From NCBI GenBank assembly GCA_014894455.1, contig JADBLN010000102.1, positions 5,345 to 48,536 of the forward strand: a DNA stretch of 43,192 nucleotides. Reading direction: 5' to 3'. This stretch comes from Acidobacteriota bacterium. Lineage in GTDB: Bacteria; Acidobacteriota; Aminicenantia; Aminicenantales; Saccharicenantaceae. Numbering within the stretch: position 1 is the first letter of the stretch; the number at the start of each line of letters is the position of its first letter. This document shows positions 7,105 through 15,418 of this stretch, one piece after another. The notes below the pieces were generated by a model. That model saw nothing but the letters and a program-made list of their open reading frames with translations. It was not told where the DNA came from and made no database searches. The position numbers were made by a program, and so were the translations under genes.

Positions 7105-8574
7105 ATGATCGAAACAAAAAGGCCGAAAATGGAACTCCTGAGCGGGACGTTCGTCGAAATGCTCGTGGACGAGGGGCTGACGCTCCTCGAAACGCAGGGG
7201 ATCATGGTCGAGAACGCCGAGGCGCTTCGACTTCTCGGCGACGCCGGGGCCGTCGTCGACCTGGCCGCCCAGAGGGCCCGGCTCGGACGGCGGATGGTCG
7301 AGGGATGTTTGGCTTCCACGCCGTCTTCCATCACCCTCTTTGACCGGAGCGGCGAGAAGGCGTTTGCCGTCGGCGGTGACGAAGTCCATTTCGACCCCGG
7401 CTCCGCAGCCGTGACCCTCCTAGATCACGACACGCAGGAGGAACGCAAGGCCATGACCGCCGACCTCGTGGACTTCTACAAGCTCGTCGAAACCCTGGAG
7501 CATATCCATTTTCAGAGCACGGGCCTCATCTCCTCCGACGTCCCGGCCGCGGTCTCCGACGGCTACCGCCTTTACCTCGGACTGTGTCTTTCGTCCAAGC
7601 CGTTCGTCACCGGGACCTTCCGCGTGGAGGGTTTCCGGCCGATGAAGGACTTCCTCGTCGCCGTCCGCGGCGGCGAGCGCGAGCTTCGCCTCAAACCGCT
7701 GGCCATTTTCGACGCCTGCCCCTCCCCTCCCCTCAAGTGGAGCAACCTGACCGCCCAGAGCCTGCTCGACGCCGCCCGGGCAGGGATCCCTTCCGAGCTC
7801 ATCTCCATGGGCTTGACGGGAGCGACATCGCCGGTCACGATCGCCGGGACGCTCGTCCAGCACGTGGCCGAGAACCTCTCCGGCCTGACCATCTGCCAGG
7901 TCGCCGCCAAGGGCGCGCCGGTCATCTTCGGCGGCTCCCCGGCGAGCTTTGATATGAGGAAGGGGACGACCCCCATGGGCGCCGTCGAGACGATGATGAT
8001 CGATTCGGCCTACGCTCAGATCGGCAAGTTCCTGAAATTGCCCACCCATGCCTACATGGGGCTGAGCGACGCCAAGGTCAACGACCCCCAGGCGGGGTTC
8101 GAAACGGCCATGGGGGCCGTCTTGGGGGCCCTTTCCGGGATCAACGTCATCTCCGGTCCGGGGATGTTGGACTTCGAGAGCTCGCAAAGCCTCGAAAAAC
8201 TCGTCATCGACGACGGCATCTGCGCCATGGTCTACCGCCTCTTGGCCGGCATCGCCCAGCGGGACGACCCCATCGCCCTGGGCCTTTTCGAGGCGTTCGC
8301 TCCTGACATGCAGTTCCTCTCCCTTCCCCACACCCGCCAATGGTACAGGAAGGAGCACATCCTGGCCGGCCTCGTCGACCGCGACCCCTACGAAGCCTGG
8401 GTGACGGCGGGCCGGACGTCCATCGTCGACAAGGCCCATGCCGACGTCCGTCGGCGGCTCGGGAAGTACGAAGCTTCTCCGCTAGCCGATCCTGTCCGCA
8501 AGGAGATGGACAAGATCATGGCCGCCTATGCCCGGTCCCAAGGTGTCGACCGGCTGCCGGTGTCGGACTTCTAG
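7105..8574 (+). CDS. MttB-family methyltransferase (non-pyrrolysine type)
   Basis: Member of the trimethylamine methyltransferase superfamily, 489 residues, predicted to transfer a methyl group from a quaternary or tertiary amine to the corrinoid protein encoded just upstream. Family features include SMGLTGATSPVTIAGTLVQH in the middle of the barrel, IFGGSPASFDMRKG, and SGPGMLDFESSQSLEKLV towards the C-terminus. The reading frame has no internal amber codon; at the region where archaeal MttB has pyrrolysine this protein reads GLSDAKVNDPQAGFE. Known proteins of this kind (MtgB, MtpB, MtcB) demethylate glycine betaine, proline betaine or carnitine, but the substrate here cannot be assigned. I chose ATG 7105 (GAGAGAGG 6 bases upstream) over TTG 7099. 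Last gene of the operon. Confidence 0.92.
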   Translation: MIETKRPKMELLSGTFVEMLVDEGLTLLETQGIMVENAEALRLLGDAGAVVDLAAQRARLGRRMVEGCLASTPSSITLFDRSGEKAFAVGGDEVHFDPGSAAVTLLDHDTQEERKAMTADLVDFYKLVETLEHIHFQSTGLISSDVPAAVSDGYRLYLGLCLSSKPFVTGTFRVEGFRPMKDFLVAVRGGERELRLKPLAIFDACPSPPLKWSNLTAQSLLDAARAGIPSELISMGLTGATSPVTIAGTLVQHVAENLSGLTICQVAAKGAPVIFGGSPASFDMRKGTTPMGAVETMMIDSAYAQIGKFLKLPTHAYMGLSDAKVNDPQAGFETAMGAVLGALSGINVISGPGMLDFESSQSLEKLVIDDGICAMVYRLLAGIAQRDDPIALGLFEAFAPDMQFLSLPHTRQWYRKEHILAGLVDRDPYEAWVTAGRTSIVDKAHADVRRRLGKYEASPLADPVRKEMDKIMAAYARSQGVDRLPVSDF

Positions 8575-8618
8575 ACAGGGAACGAGTGACAAATCGGCGT
8601 TTTTATGAATAAGCCAGG

Positions 8619-10019
8619 CTAATCCAGGTCCCAGATCTCGAGGTATTCCGGGACCTCGACCGTCCAACCCCTCTCCTGCCGGACCCGTTCGGCGGTATTC
8701 CGGGCGACGTCCGCGTCGCCGTGGGTGATGAAGAGGCGCCGTGGCGGGGTCTTAAACCCGTCGAGCCAGCGGCCCAAGGCCTTGCGGTCGGCGTGGGCCG
8801 AGAAGCCATTGATCTTGGCCACCCGGGCCCTGACCGGGAAGGTTTTACCGAAGAGGCGGACTTGGGCGGCTTTCTCGAGGATCTGACGGCCCAGCGTCTC
8901 CCGGGCCTGATAACCCACGAAAAGGATGGTGGATTCGGGGCGGGTGATGTTATGGACCAGGTGGTGCTTGATCCGTCCGCCCGTGCACATGCCCGAACCG
9001 GCCATGATCACGGCCGGGCCGCGGGCGGTATTGATGGCCCTGGACTCCTCGGGCGTCCGGACGATGACGAGCCCTGGGAAGCGGAACGGGTGTTCTTCCG
9101 AAGCGAAGAGCTTCCGGGCTTCCTCGTCGAGGAACTCGACGTGGCGCTCAAAGGCCTGGGTCACTTCCCGGGCCATGGGGCTGTCGAGATAGACGGGCAC
9201 CGGCGGGATGGCCTTGGCCCGGACGAGCCGGCTGAGATGGAACATCAGATCCTGGGCCCGTTCGATAGCGAAGGTGGGAATGACGACGTTGCCGCCCGCC
9301 CCGGCCGTGTCGCGGATGAACCCCCCCAGCAAGTCGTCCACCCGGCCCGGGTCTTCGTGGTCCTGGTCGCCGTAGGTGGATTCCATGACGATGTAATCGG
9401 CCCGCTCGAAGAGGGAAGGATCGCGGACGAAGGGACTGCCCCACTGGCCGATGTCCCCCGAGAAAACGATCGTCCGGACACCCTCCTTGACCCCGACGCT
9501 GAGCTCGACCATGGCCGAGCCGAGGATGTGGCCGGCATCCCGGAAGCGGACCGAGACGCCCCGGCCGAGTTCGCGAGCTTCGTCGTAGGCCGCCTCCTCG
9601 ACGAGGGGCATGGTCATCTGGACGTCCTCGGTCGTGTAGAGCGGGACTTCCGTGGGGAGACCGGAGCGCCCTTCCTTCTGGTGGCGTTTTTTCTTGTAGG
9701 CCGCGTCTTCCTCCTGGATTTTCGCGGCATCCATGAGGGCGATGGCAACCAGGTCGGCCGTAGCGGCCGTCGTCAAAATTGTCCCGGCGAACCCGTCGCG
9801 GACGACGGTCGGGATGAGGCCCGAGTGGTCCAGGTGGGCGTGGGTGAGCAGGATGAAATCGATGTCCGCCGGGGGCACGGGAAGCGGCGACCAGTTCCTT
9901 TCGAGGTAGGGCCTCTCCTGGTAGAGGCCGCAGTCGATGAGGATGCGGAGCCCGTTCGCTTCGACGTAGTAACAGGACCCCGTGACCTGCCGCGCCGCCC
10001 CGAAGAACGCCAGTTTCAT
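8619..10019 (-). CDS. Beta-CASP metallo-beta-lactamase-fold RNA hydrolase
   Basis: Predicted zinc-dependent nuclease of the CPSF/Ysh1-like group, 466 residues. The MBL motif H60-x-H62-x-D64-H65 (LLTHAHLDHSG) binds the two metals; further ligands lie in SGDIG and MESTYGD. The beta-CASP insertion is recognisable from IPTFAIERAQDLMFHL, then the AGSGMCTGGRIKHHL block and the C-terminal FSAHAD motif. Such enzymes process or degrade RNA in the cytoplasm; the natural substrate is not known. An in-frame extension reaches much further upstream, but the start at 10019 gives the canonical MKLAFFGAARQVTGSCY N-terminus and forms an ATGA overlap with the membrane-protein gene before it. Confidence 0.92.
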   Translation of the reverse strand: MKLAFFGAARQVTGSCYYVEANGLRILIDCGLYQERPYLERNWSPLPVPPADIDFILLTHAHLDHSGLIPTVVRDGFAGTILTTAATADLVAIALMDAAKIQEEDAAYKKKRHQKEGRSGLPTEVPLYTTEDVQMTMPLVEEAAYDEARELGRGVSVRFRDAGHILGSAMVELSVGVKEGVRTIVFSGDIGQWGSPFVRDPSLFERADYIVMESTYGDQDHEDPGRVDDLLGGFIRDTAGAGGNVVIPTFAIERAQDLMFHLSRLVRAKAIPPVPVYLDSPMAREVTQAFERHVEFLDEEARKLFASEEHPFRFPGLVIVRTPEESRAINTARGPAVIMAGSGMCTGGRIKHHLVHNITRPESTILFVGYQARETLGRQILEKAAQVRLFGKTFPVRARVAKINGFSAHADRKALGRWLDGFKTPPRRLFITHGDADVARNTAERVRQERGWTVEVPEYLEIWDLD

Positions 10020-10876
10020 TGCGACCTGTAGAATTCGGCTTGGGCGGCGAAGAACAGGGTTTTGATCCAGACCCGGAACAGCACGTTGAGCTGCATCCAG
10101 ACGAAGCCCAGGAGGACGAAGAGGACCGTCGATCCGGAAAGGAGTCCAAAGACGGCGTAGAAAACGACCGTCCCGGCGACGAACCCCGCGACGACGAGAA
10201 GATAGAGGGCCCAGGACCGGAAAAAGCGCTTTTTGAGGAAACTGAGGGCATGACGGAGGGCCCGTAGGACCTTGGTTTCTTCGTCGGCGACGACGGCGAT
10301 GCGGGCGTAGTCGAAGACCATGTGGACGATGGAGAAAAGGAGGATGGCGACGAGGAAATGGAGGTTCCTCAGGATGACCGACGGCCACTCCGTCCAAGCG
10401 TTCTCGAGCCAGAGTTTCATCAGAGCCGAGAGCAGGCGGAGGATGACGCCGAAGGTCAGGATGAGGAAGACGAGCGAGGCGAGGAACAGCCGGACGAACC
10501 TCCAGAAATAGCGGCCGCAGTCGCCGAAAAACGCCTGGAGCGTCGGCCGGCCTTCCCTGTCGAGGAGGCGGCCGATAATGCCGCCGTTGAGAAAGACGTA
10601 AAGCACGAGGAAGAGAAGGGCCGAGACGACGAGGCCTCCGATGATGGCCGGCATCGCCTCCTGGTACTTGAGGACGGCTTCGCCCAGCCACATAAGGTCG
10701 AACGGTCGGACGTTCGAGCCCAGGAAGGAATGACCGAGCTCCGTCTGGACGAGGAAGACGAGCGGAAAGGCGACGACCGCGGCGAAGACGATATTGACGA
10801 CCCAGAGGATGGCGAGCAGCCGAGGTTTCCGAAGCGTTATCCCCAGGCCTTTTCCAATGGCTTTGAAGACACCCAT
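10016..10876 (-). CDS. Uncharacterised six-helix membrane protein
   Basis: I do not recognise a specific family. The 286-residue product has about six hydrophobic segments (roughly residues 22-46, 78-101, 130-150, 172-192, 218-240, 247-270) and a basic, Arg/Lys-rich N-terminus facing the cytoplasm. Charged segments between helices 2-3 and 4-5 (DREGRPTLQAFFGDCGRYFW and DEETKVLRALRHALSFLKKR) resemble the amphipathic loops of DUF-type integral membrane proteins with internal duplication. It sits 10 bases after the M1 peptidase gene and overlaps the nuclease gene by four bases, so all three are probably co-transcribed. Confidence 0.75.
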   Translation of the reverse strand: MGVFKAIGKGLGITLRKPRLLAILWVVNIVFAAVVAFPLVFLVQTELGHSFLGSNVRPFDLMWLGEAVLKYQEAMPAIIGGLVVSALLFLVLYVFLNGGIIGRLLDREGRPTLQAFFGDCGRYFWRFVRLFLASLVFLILTFGVILRLLSALMKLWLENAWTEWPSVILRNLHFLVAILLFSIVHMVFDYARIAVVADEETKVLRALRHALSFLKKRFFRSWALYLLVVAGFVAGTVVFYAVFGLLSGSTVLFVLLGFVWMQLNVLFRVWIKTLFFAAQAEFYRSQ

Positions 10877-10886
10877 GGGACCCTCC

Positions 10887-13019
10887 TTAGCTCCATGAAC
10901 TGACGAACTGAAGTAAGTTCTGGACGGTGAACAGCAGCTGGGTCAGGAGCTTGACGACGTTGCGCCGGAGCCCGTCGACGCCGCGGCTGTTGTTGGCGAG
11001 GTTCGCGTCGATGAGCCAGACGCCCTCCGGGTCGACCTGGGCGCTTTCGACCTCGACCGGCTTGATGAACTCCAGGCGGGTCCAGCGGGCTTGGCCGTCC
11101 CACATGCGCGTTTCCGTCGTCCCGTCCTTGAACCGCACCAGGACCTTGACCTGGGCATCCCCGCGGACGCGCGCCTCCCCGAAACGCCTCAAGACGACCG
11201 TCGTCAGGTACGCGGTCTTGGCCTTGGCCTCGGGGGACTTGGCTTCCCGGGTGTCGAGTTCCTCTATTTTTTTCGAGGTCATCTCTTCGCGGGCCCCCTT
11301 GACGTCGAAGACCCCGCGCCGCGCGCGGGGGACTTTGACCGACGCGACCTGGGCGACGCCGTAGTCGAAGGCCTGGGTCGAGTCGAGGAGCTCGTCGAAA
11401 AACCAAGTCATGTCCTTGCCGGAGACCTCGTTGACGAGTCCGACGAATTCGGCCTTCCCGGGGTGCTTGTAGCGATAGCGCATATGGTAGGTCCGCATGA
11501 CCCTGGCCCACGCCGGCTCGCCAAGAAGCCCTTCGAGCGTGCGGAGGAGGGTCGCCGCCCTCATGTAGACGTTGGCGGCGTAGCTTCCGGAGTTATAGAA
11601 TCTCCAGGACCAGGCGGTCACCGGGTCGTAACGGACGGTGTTGATCGCCGCGACCCGGTCGAGTTCGAAATCGAAGGTCTTGGGCAGGCGGAGCAGCCCG
11701 GTCAGCGGGATCCCCTTGAAAACCATCGGCATGGCGCCGGGGCCGTAGGCCCGAGCCATGACCCGGCCCGTCGAGTAGGTGTTGAAGCCCTCGTCGAGCC
11801 AGGCCGCCTCGAATTCGTTGTTGGCCACGAGCCCGTACCAGTAGCCGTGTCCGAACTCGTGGACGATGACCCCCTCCGGGGAGAGGATGTCCTTGCTCGT
11901 CAGGACCTGGGTGCCGGCGGTGAACAGGGTGGGATACTCCATCCCGCCGCTCCCGGTGCGGTAAGGCGGGTCGACCATGGTCACGGTTTCGTAGGGATAG
12001 GGGCCGTACCAGAGGCCGTAGTACTTGATAGCCGCCCGGAGCGCCCGGAAATGACGCTCAGTCTGCCGCTCGTGCTCGGGGGCGATGAGCAGGGTCATCT
12101 TGACGTCGGGGAGCTTGACCTCTTCGAGGGGAAGCCCGAGCAGGTCGGCCGTCTCCCGGTATTCCTCCGGGGTCACTTCCTTGTGGGCGATGAACTCGCG
12201 TTCGATCTTGATGTAGCGGGGGTCGGCCATCCAGGCGAAGTCGTGGACCATGGACTGGCGGTATGTATAAGTGGTTTTCTTGGCCGACTCGTCGATCCGG
12301 ACTTCGGTCTGTTTTCCGGACGAACCGACCGTGAAATCTTGGGGCACGGTGATGTGGACGACGAAATCGGCGAAGTCGGCGAAGAACTCGGAATTCTGAT
12401 GGTAGGCGTGGGCGTTCCAGCCCTTCCCTTCTTCGTAGACGCCGGGCTTGGGAAACCATTGGGCGATGAAAAAGGAGCTCTTGTAATAACCGGAGCGGGC
12501 CACGGTCCGGGGGACCTTGCTCCGGAATTCGAGCTGGAGACGGACGCTCTCTCCGGGTTTGACGGGTTCGGGGAAGAGGACGCGCATGACGGTCTGGTCG
12601 TCCGGGTGCTCCGGTCCGTCAGGCGTGGCGAAGCCGAGGCCGGACTTGAGGTCCGTGCCGTCCGCCAGCCGGATGTCCGTGACGTCGATCCAGCCCCACT
12701 CGCCTTTGTCGGGGGCCTTGCCCCGGCCGAACATCGATTCGGCCCGGGCTTCCCGGAGAAAGGCGCTCTCCTCGTTCTTGAAGGCGTTCCAGTAAAGATG
12801 GAGGAGCATGTCGGGGACGGCCTCCCGGGACGTGTTGGTCCAGACGATCTCTTCCTTGCCGAGGAGCATCTTGCCCGCGGCGTCGAGCTCGACCCAGATC
12901 TCGTAGCGGAGGACGGGAGCGGCGGCGACGCCGGCCGCCTCCTGCCGCGGAAGCGCCAGCGGCGGCAGGACCAGGAGAGCGGCGCCTAACAAACACACGG
13001 TGCCGATGCGTTTTCTCAT
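10887..13019 (-). CDS. Exported M1-family metallopeptidase
   Basis: Zinc aminopeptidase-like enzyme, 710 residues, with a clear signal peptide (MRKRIGTVCLLGAALLVLPPLALP) for export. The gluzincin motif H387-E-F-G-H391 is followed by the third ligand in WLDEGFNTY, and the M1 exopeptidase signature appears as GSGGMEYPTL (the GxMEN-like loop, here GGMEYP rather than GAMEN). The N-terminal 250 residues form the expected beta-rich domain. The C-terminal region after about residue 560 is beta-strand rich and ends in a hydrophobic tail (LLTQLLFTVQNLLQFV) that could anchor it. The altered GAMEN loop is typical of bacterial secreted M1 relatives and may change N-terminal recognition. It lies in the four-gene minus-strand operon that begins at 13524. 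Confidence 0.9.
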   Translation of the reverse strand: MRKRIGTVCLLGAALLVLPPLALPRQEAAGVAAAPVLRYEIWVELDAAGKMLLGKEEIVWTNTSREAVPDMLLHLYWNAFKNEESAFLREARAESMFGRGKAPDKGEWGWIDVTDIRLADGTDLKSGLGFATPDGPEHPDDQTVMRVLFPEPVKPGESVRLQLEFRSKVPRTVARSGYYKSSFFIAQWFPKPGVYEEGKGWNAHAYHQNSEFFADFADFVVHITVPQDFTVGSSGKQTEVRIDESAKKTTYTYRQSMVHDFAWMADPRYIKIEREFIAHKEVTPEEYRETADLLGLPLEEVKLPDVKMTLLIAPEHERQTERHFRALRAAIKYYGLWYGPYPYETVTMVDPPYRTGSGGMEYPTLFTAGTQVLTSKDILSPEGVIVHEFGHGYWYGLVANNEFEAAWLDEGFNTYSTGRVMARAYGPGAMPMVFKGIPLTGLLRLPKTFDFELDRVAAINTVRYDPVTAWSWRFYNSGSYAANVYMRAATLLRTLEGLLGEPAWARVMRTYHMRYRYKHPGKAEFVGLVNEVSGKDMTWFFDELLDSTQAFDYGVAQVASVKVPRARRGVFDVKGAREEMTSKKIEELDTREAKSPEAKAKTAYLTTVVLRRFGEARVRGDAQVKVLVRFKDGTTETRMWDGQARWTRLEFIKPVEVESAQVDPEGVWLIDANLANNSRGVDGLRRNVVKLLTQLLFTVQNLLQFVSSWS

Positions 13020-13071
13020 TCTGAACCCCCTAATGGTGATGGGCCTCGGCCAGGCCGGATAATCTTCAAGA

Positions 13072-13524
13072 TCAGTCTCGCAGCCATTCCTCCCAGGCGG
13101 TCCGCCGGGGGAAATACATGAAGACCAGGACGAGGGAGGCGAAGACGAGGACGTAGAAGTCGATGTTATACCCGCCGAGGAGGAACAAGCCGAGGCCCAG
13201 GATTCCCGGGATCTCTCCCAGGACCATGGTCACGATCGCGGCCTTCTGAAGCCTGTGGAGGGCGGACTTGGCGTCCTCCAGGGGGGCCTTCCGGAGGAGC
13301 CGGGGACGAAGAAGGCGGATGAGGACGATGACGGCGGCGGCCGCCCCGAATACGGCGTAACGCAGCTGCGGAATGTTGGCGAGCGTGGCGAAGCCGCGGA
13401 AAGGTCTGTACACGGACCGCAGGATTTCGACGAGGCCCAGATAGACGACCAGGCTGGCGATGATGGCCGTCGCGATCAGAGTTACGGACTTGAGATGGAC
13501 CCTGAGCTCGTCCTGGATGTCCAT
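13072..13524 (-). CDS. Small membrane protein, four predicted helices
   Basis: Not recognised as a named family. The 150-residue product shows hydrophobic segments at about residues 13-33, 52-68, 94-118 and 122-138, with a basic stretch (RLLRPRLLRKAP) between the second and third. The start is well supported: GGAGG precedes the ATG by 7 bases, and a consensus promoter (TTGCTT, 17 bases, TATAAT) lies 47 bases upstream. It is the first gene of the operon with the M1 peptidase, which starts 52 bases after its stop. Confidence 0.75.
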   Translation of the reverse strand: MDIQDELRVHLKSVTLIATAIIASLVVYLGLVEILRSVYRPFRGFATLANIPQLRYAVFGAAAAVIVLIRLLRPRLLRKAPLEDAKSALHRLQKAAIVTMVLGEIPGILGLGLFLLGGYNIDFYVLVFASLVLVFMYFPRRTAWEEWLRD

Positions 13525-13571
13525 GTCGGCCTCCTCGCATGCGCGGCTCGACAGCCGGCTGTATCGGCGTA

Positions 13572-13600
13572 ATTATATGAGAATCGGGGTCCGCAAGCAA
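13572..13600 (-). promoter_or_regulatory. Predicted promoter of the membrane protein/M1 peptidase operon
   Basis: Minus strand -35 TTGCTT (13600-13595) and a perfect -10 TATAAT (13577-13572) are separated by 17 bases. The -35 box directly abuts the first arm of the palindromic repeat at 13601, so that element could affect promoter activity or shield the operon from read-through. Confidence 0.7.
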
Positions 13601-13730
13601 TCTACCCTAGGCAGACCCCAGACTTCAGGCCGGGATCTGCTTAGGGTAGATACTGAGCACCACCCACCCCGTTTTATAAAACGGGGTGGGTGGTGTCGAA
13701 CGTATCAACCCCTTCGACAGCGGCCGGGGC
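13601..13730. repeat. Palindromic repeat element, copy 1
   Basis: Two nested structures fill this spacer. TCTACCCTAGGCAGA (13601-13615) pairs with TCTGCTTAGGGTAGA (13636-13650), 14 of 15 bases. Next comes a perfect 38-base palindrome at 13658-13695, made of 19-base arms ending CGTTTTA/TAAAACG. The palindrome and its flanks (GCTCAGTAT on one side, GATACGTTCGAC on the other) recur in the opposite orientation at about 27.44-27.51 kb, inside the M28 peptidase gene. The element continues as TTCGACAGCGGCCGGG up to the stop codon of the rRNA methyltransferase gene, and a related TTCGAC-GGCCGGG hairpin occurs at 35939. Confidence 0.85.
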
Positions 13731-14897
13731 TCAATCGACATAGAGCAGGAAGCCCTTCAAGTAGGATGTCTCAGGGTGATAGATGTTGATAGGGTGGTCG
13801 CAGGCCTGGCGGTGCTTCTGGAGGATGCGGACGCGCCTTCCCGCTTCGAGCGCCGCCTGGAAAACGACCTGCTGGAAGAGCCCCTCGTCGACGTGGTGGG
13901 AACAGGAGAACGTCAGCACGAGCCCCGGGCTGCGGACCCGCAGGAAGGCCAGGCGGTTGATGTCCTTGTAGCCGCGGCAGGCGGCGACGACGTCGGCTTT
14001 TTTCTTGGCGAAGGCCGGCGGGTCGAGGATGATGAAGTCGTGGTCGAGGGCCGGCTCCCTCAGGAATTCAAACACATCGGCCGTGAAGAAGACCCCGGAG
14101 TCCGCGGGAAGGCCGTTGAGCTCGAAATTCTCCCGGGCCAGCGCGATGGCCGAAGCCGACGAATCGACGGAATCGGCCCGGGCGGCCCCGCCTTTGAGAG
14201 CGCAGACCGAGAAGGCCCCTGTATAGGAGAAGGCGTTGAGGACTCGCCGGCCGGCGGCGAAGTCGCGGACGAGCTTCCGGCTTTCCCTTTGATCCAGGAA
14301 GAAACCGGTTTTTTGGCCCTGGGCGAAACTGACCCAGTAAGGGATCCCTTCTTCGAGGATGCGGACTTTGTCAACCCTCTCCCCCGCGAGGAGGCCCTCG
14401 GTCTCGACGAGGCCCTCTTCCCTCCGAGCCGGCAGGTCGGATTTTTCGAGAACGGCCCGGGGCCTGACGGCTCCGGCCAGGAGGTCCAGGATGAGAGGCT
14501 TGAGCTTTTCCATCCCCAGGGTCGCGATCTGAAGGACGAGAACGTCGTCGTAGAAGTCGGCGATGAGGCCGGGCAGGCCGTCGCCCTCGGCGTTGATCAG
14601 CCGGCGGGCGTTGGTCACGGTCGGGTCGAAAAGCCGGGTCCGGAGCGCCAGGGCCCGCTCGACGCTCCTGCGAATCCCCTCTTCGGGCGGCTCGTCCCCG
14701 AAGCTGACCATCCGTCCGGTGATCGAGCTTTTCCGGTTGAAATAACCGTGGCCCAAGAGGTCTCCCCCGGCGCTGCGGACGGGAAGGACGGCGCCGTTTT
14801 CGAACTCGGGCAGGTCCCGGATGGCGCCGGAGAAGATCCAGTGGTGCCTGTTCAGGACGGCCTTGTCCCGGCCGGGCTTGAGGACGACGGCGTTCAC
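13731..14897 (-). CDS. rlmI: RlmI-like 23S rRNA (cytosine-C5) methyltransferase
   Basis: SAM-dependent RNA methyltransferase of 388 residues, close to the 396 of E. coli RlmI, which makes m5C1962. The N-terminus is a PUA-type domain (LKPGRDKAVLNRHHWIFSGAI). An RlmI-type central domain follows, then the Rossmann methyltransferase with SAM loop LNAFSYTGAFSVCALKGGA near residue 215-235, catalytic DPPAFAKKK near 295 and FSCSHHV near 340. The start is a GTG at 14897 whose GTGA overlaps the stop of the Nudix gene; GGAG lies 6 bases upstream. Orthology to RlmI itself is probable, but close paralogues of the same fold exist. Confidence 0.85.
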   Translation of the reverse strand: MNAVVLKPGRDKAVLNRHHWIFSGAIRDLPEFENGAVLPVRSAGGDLLGHGYFNRKSSITGRMVSFGDEPPEEGIRRSVERALALRTRLFDPTVTNARRLINAEGDGLPGLIADFYDDVLVLQIATLGMEKLKPLILDLLAGAVRPRAVLEKSDLPARREEGLVETEGLLAGERVDKVRILEEGIPYWVSFAQGQKTGFFLDQRESRKLVRDFAAGRRVLNAFSYTGAFSVCALKGGAARADSVDSSASAIALARENFELNGLPADSGVFFTADVFEFLREPALDHDFIILDPPAFAKKKADVVAACRGYKDINRLAFLRVRSPGLVLTFSCSHHVDEGLFQQVVFQAALEAGRRVRILQKHRQACDHPINIYHPETSYLKGFLLYVD

Positions 14898-15286
14898 GCC
14901 GGTCTCCGCGCTTGGAGCAGCCGGACGACGGGGCGGTCGGGCTCCGAAAAGAGAGCTTCGTCCATGTCTCCGGGCGCCTGCCAGCGGACCTCGTCGTGGT
15001 CGGTGAGGCTGAAGGAGTCCGAAAGGAGCTCTGCCCGGAAGACCAGGAGCTCGAAGGCCATGAGGGCGCCCGAAAACGGTACGGAACACAGAAAATCGCC
15101 CGCCCGGGCGCGCACCCCCAGTTCTTCCTCCAGCTCCCGCTCCAGGCACCTTTCGGCGGTCTCCCCGTCCTCGAGCTTCCCGCCCGGGAATTCCCACATC
15201 CCGCCGGCCATCAGCCCCGGCTTCCGCAGGGCGACCAGGACCTTCCCGTCTTTTTCGATCACGGCGGCGACGACATTCGTTTTCAT
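14894..15286 (-). CDS. Nudix hydrolase, MutT-like
   Basis: Nucleoside-diphosphate-type pyrophosphohydrolase, 130 residues. The full Nudix box (GX5EX7REUXEEXGU) is visible at residues 36-58 as GKLEDGETAERCLERELEEELGV. Size, and the MWEFPGGKLEDGE sequence, match 8-oxo-dGTP diphosphatases such as MutT, which remove oxidised nucleotides. The gene overlaps the next one by four bases. A promoter (TTGTCA, 17 bases, TAAGAT) ends only 9 bases before the ATG, so the transcript may be leaderless. Confidence 0.9.
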   Translation of the reverse strand: MKTNVVAAVIEKDGKVLVALRKPGLMAGGMWEFPGGKLEDGETAERCLERELEEELGVRARAGDFLCSVPFSGALMAFELLVFRAELLSDSFSLTDHDEVRWQAPGDMDEALFSEPDRPVVRLLQARRPA

Positions 15287-15295
15287 GTCCGTCCC

Positions 15296-15324
15296 ATCTT
15301 AATTCACTGTCGCTCCGTTGACAA
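15296..15324 (-). promoter_or_regulatory. Predicted promoter of the Nudix/rlmI pair
   Basis: Minus strand -35 TTGTCA (15324-15319), 17-base spacer, -10 TAAGAT (15301-15296). The -10 box ends 9 bases before the start codon, leaving room for at most a few untranslated bases. Confidence 0.55.
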
Positions 15325-15418
15325 TAGGCCTAAAGGCTAACTAGTACGACATCCATCTATTTTCGCTCAGGTTATTCCCGCCGTCGGCCGCGTAGGGTCC
15401 TCGGGTGTCGTCTCCGTC

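Noticed and set aside
7105-8574. Pyrrolysine-containing MttB
   Set aside because: The frame has no internal TAG, and the equivalent region reads GLSDAKVNDPQAGFE, so it is a non-pyrrolysine family member.
10020-10691. Long N-terminal extension of the beta-CASP nuclease
   Set aside because: The in-frame extension is Arg/Pro-rich, lies over the membrane-protein gene, and the family start MKLAFFGAARQVTGS is at 10019.
13658-13695. CRISPR repeat or phage attachment site
   Set aside because: There are no regularly spaced copies, no cas genes, no integrase and no tRNA target; it is a dispersed palindrome.
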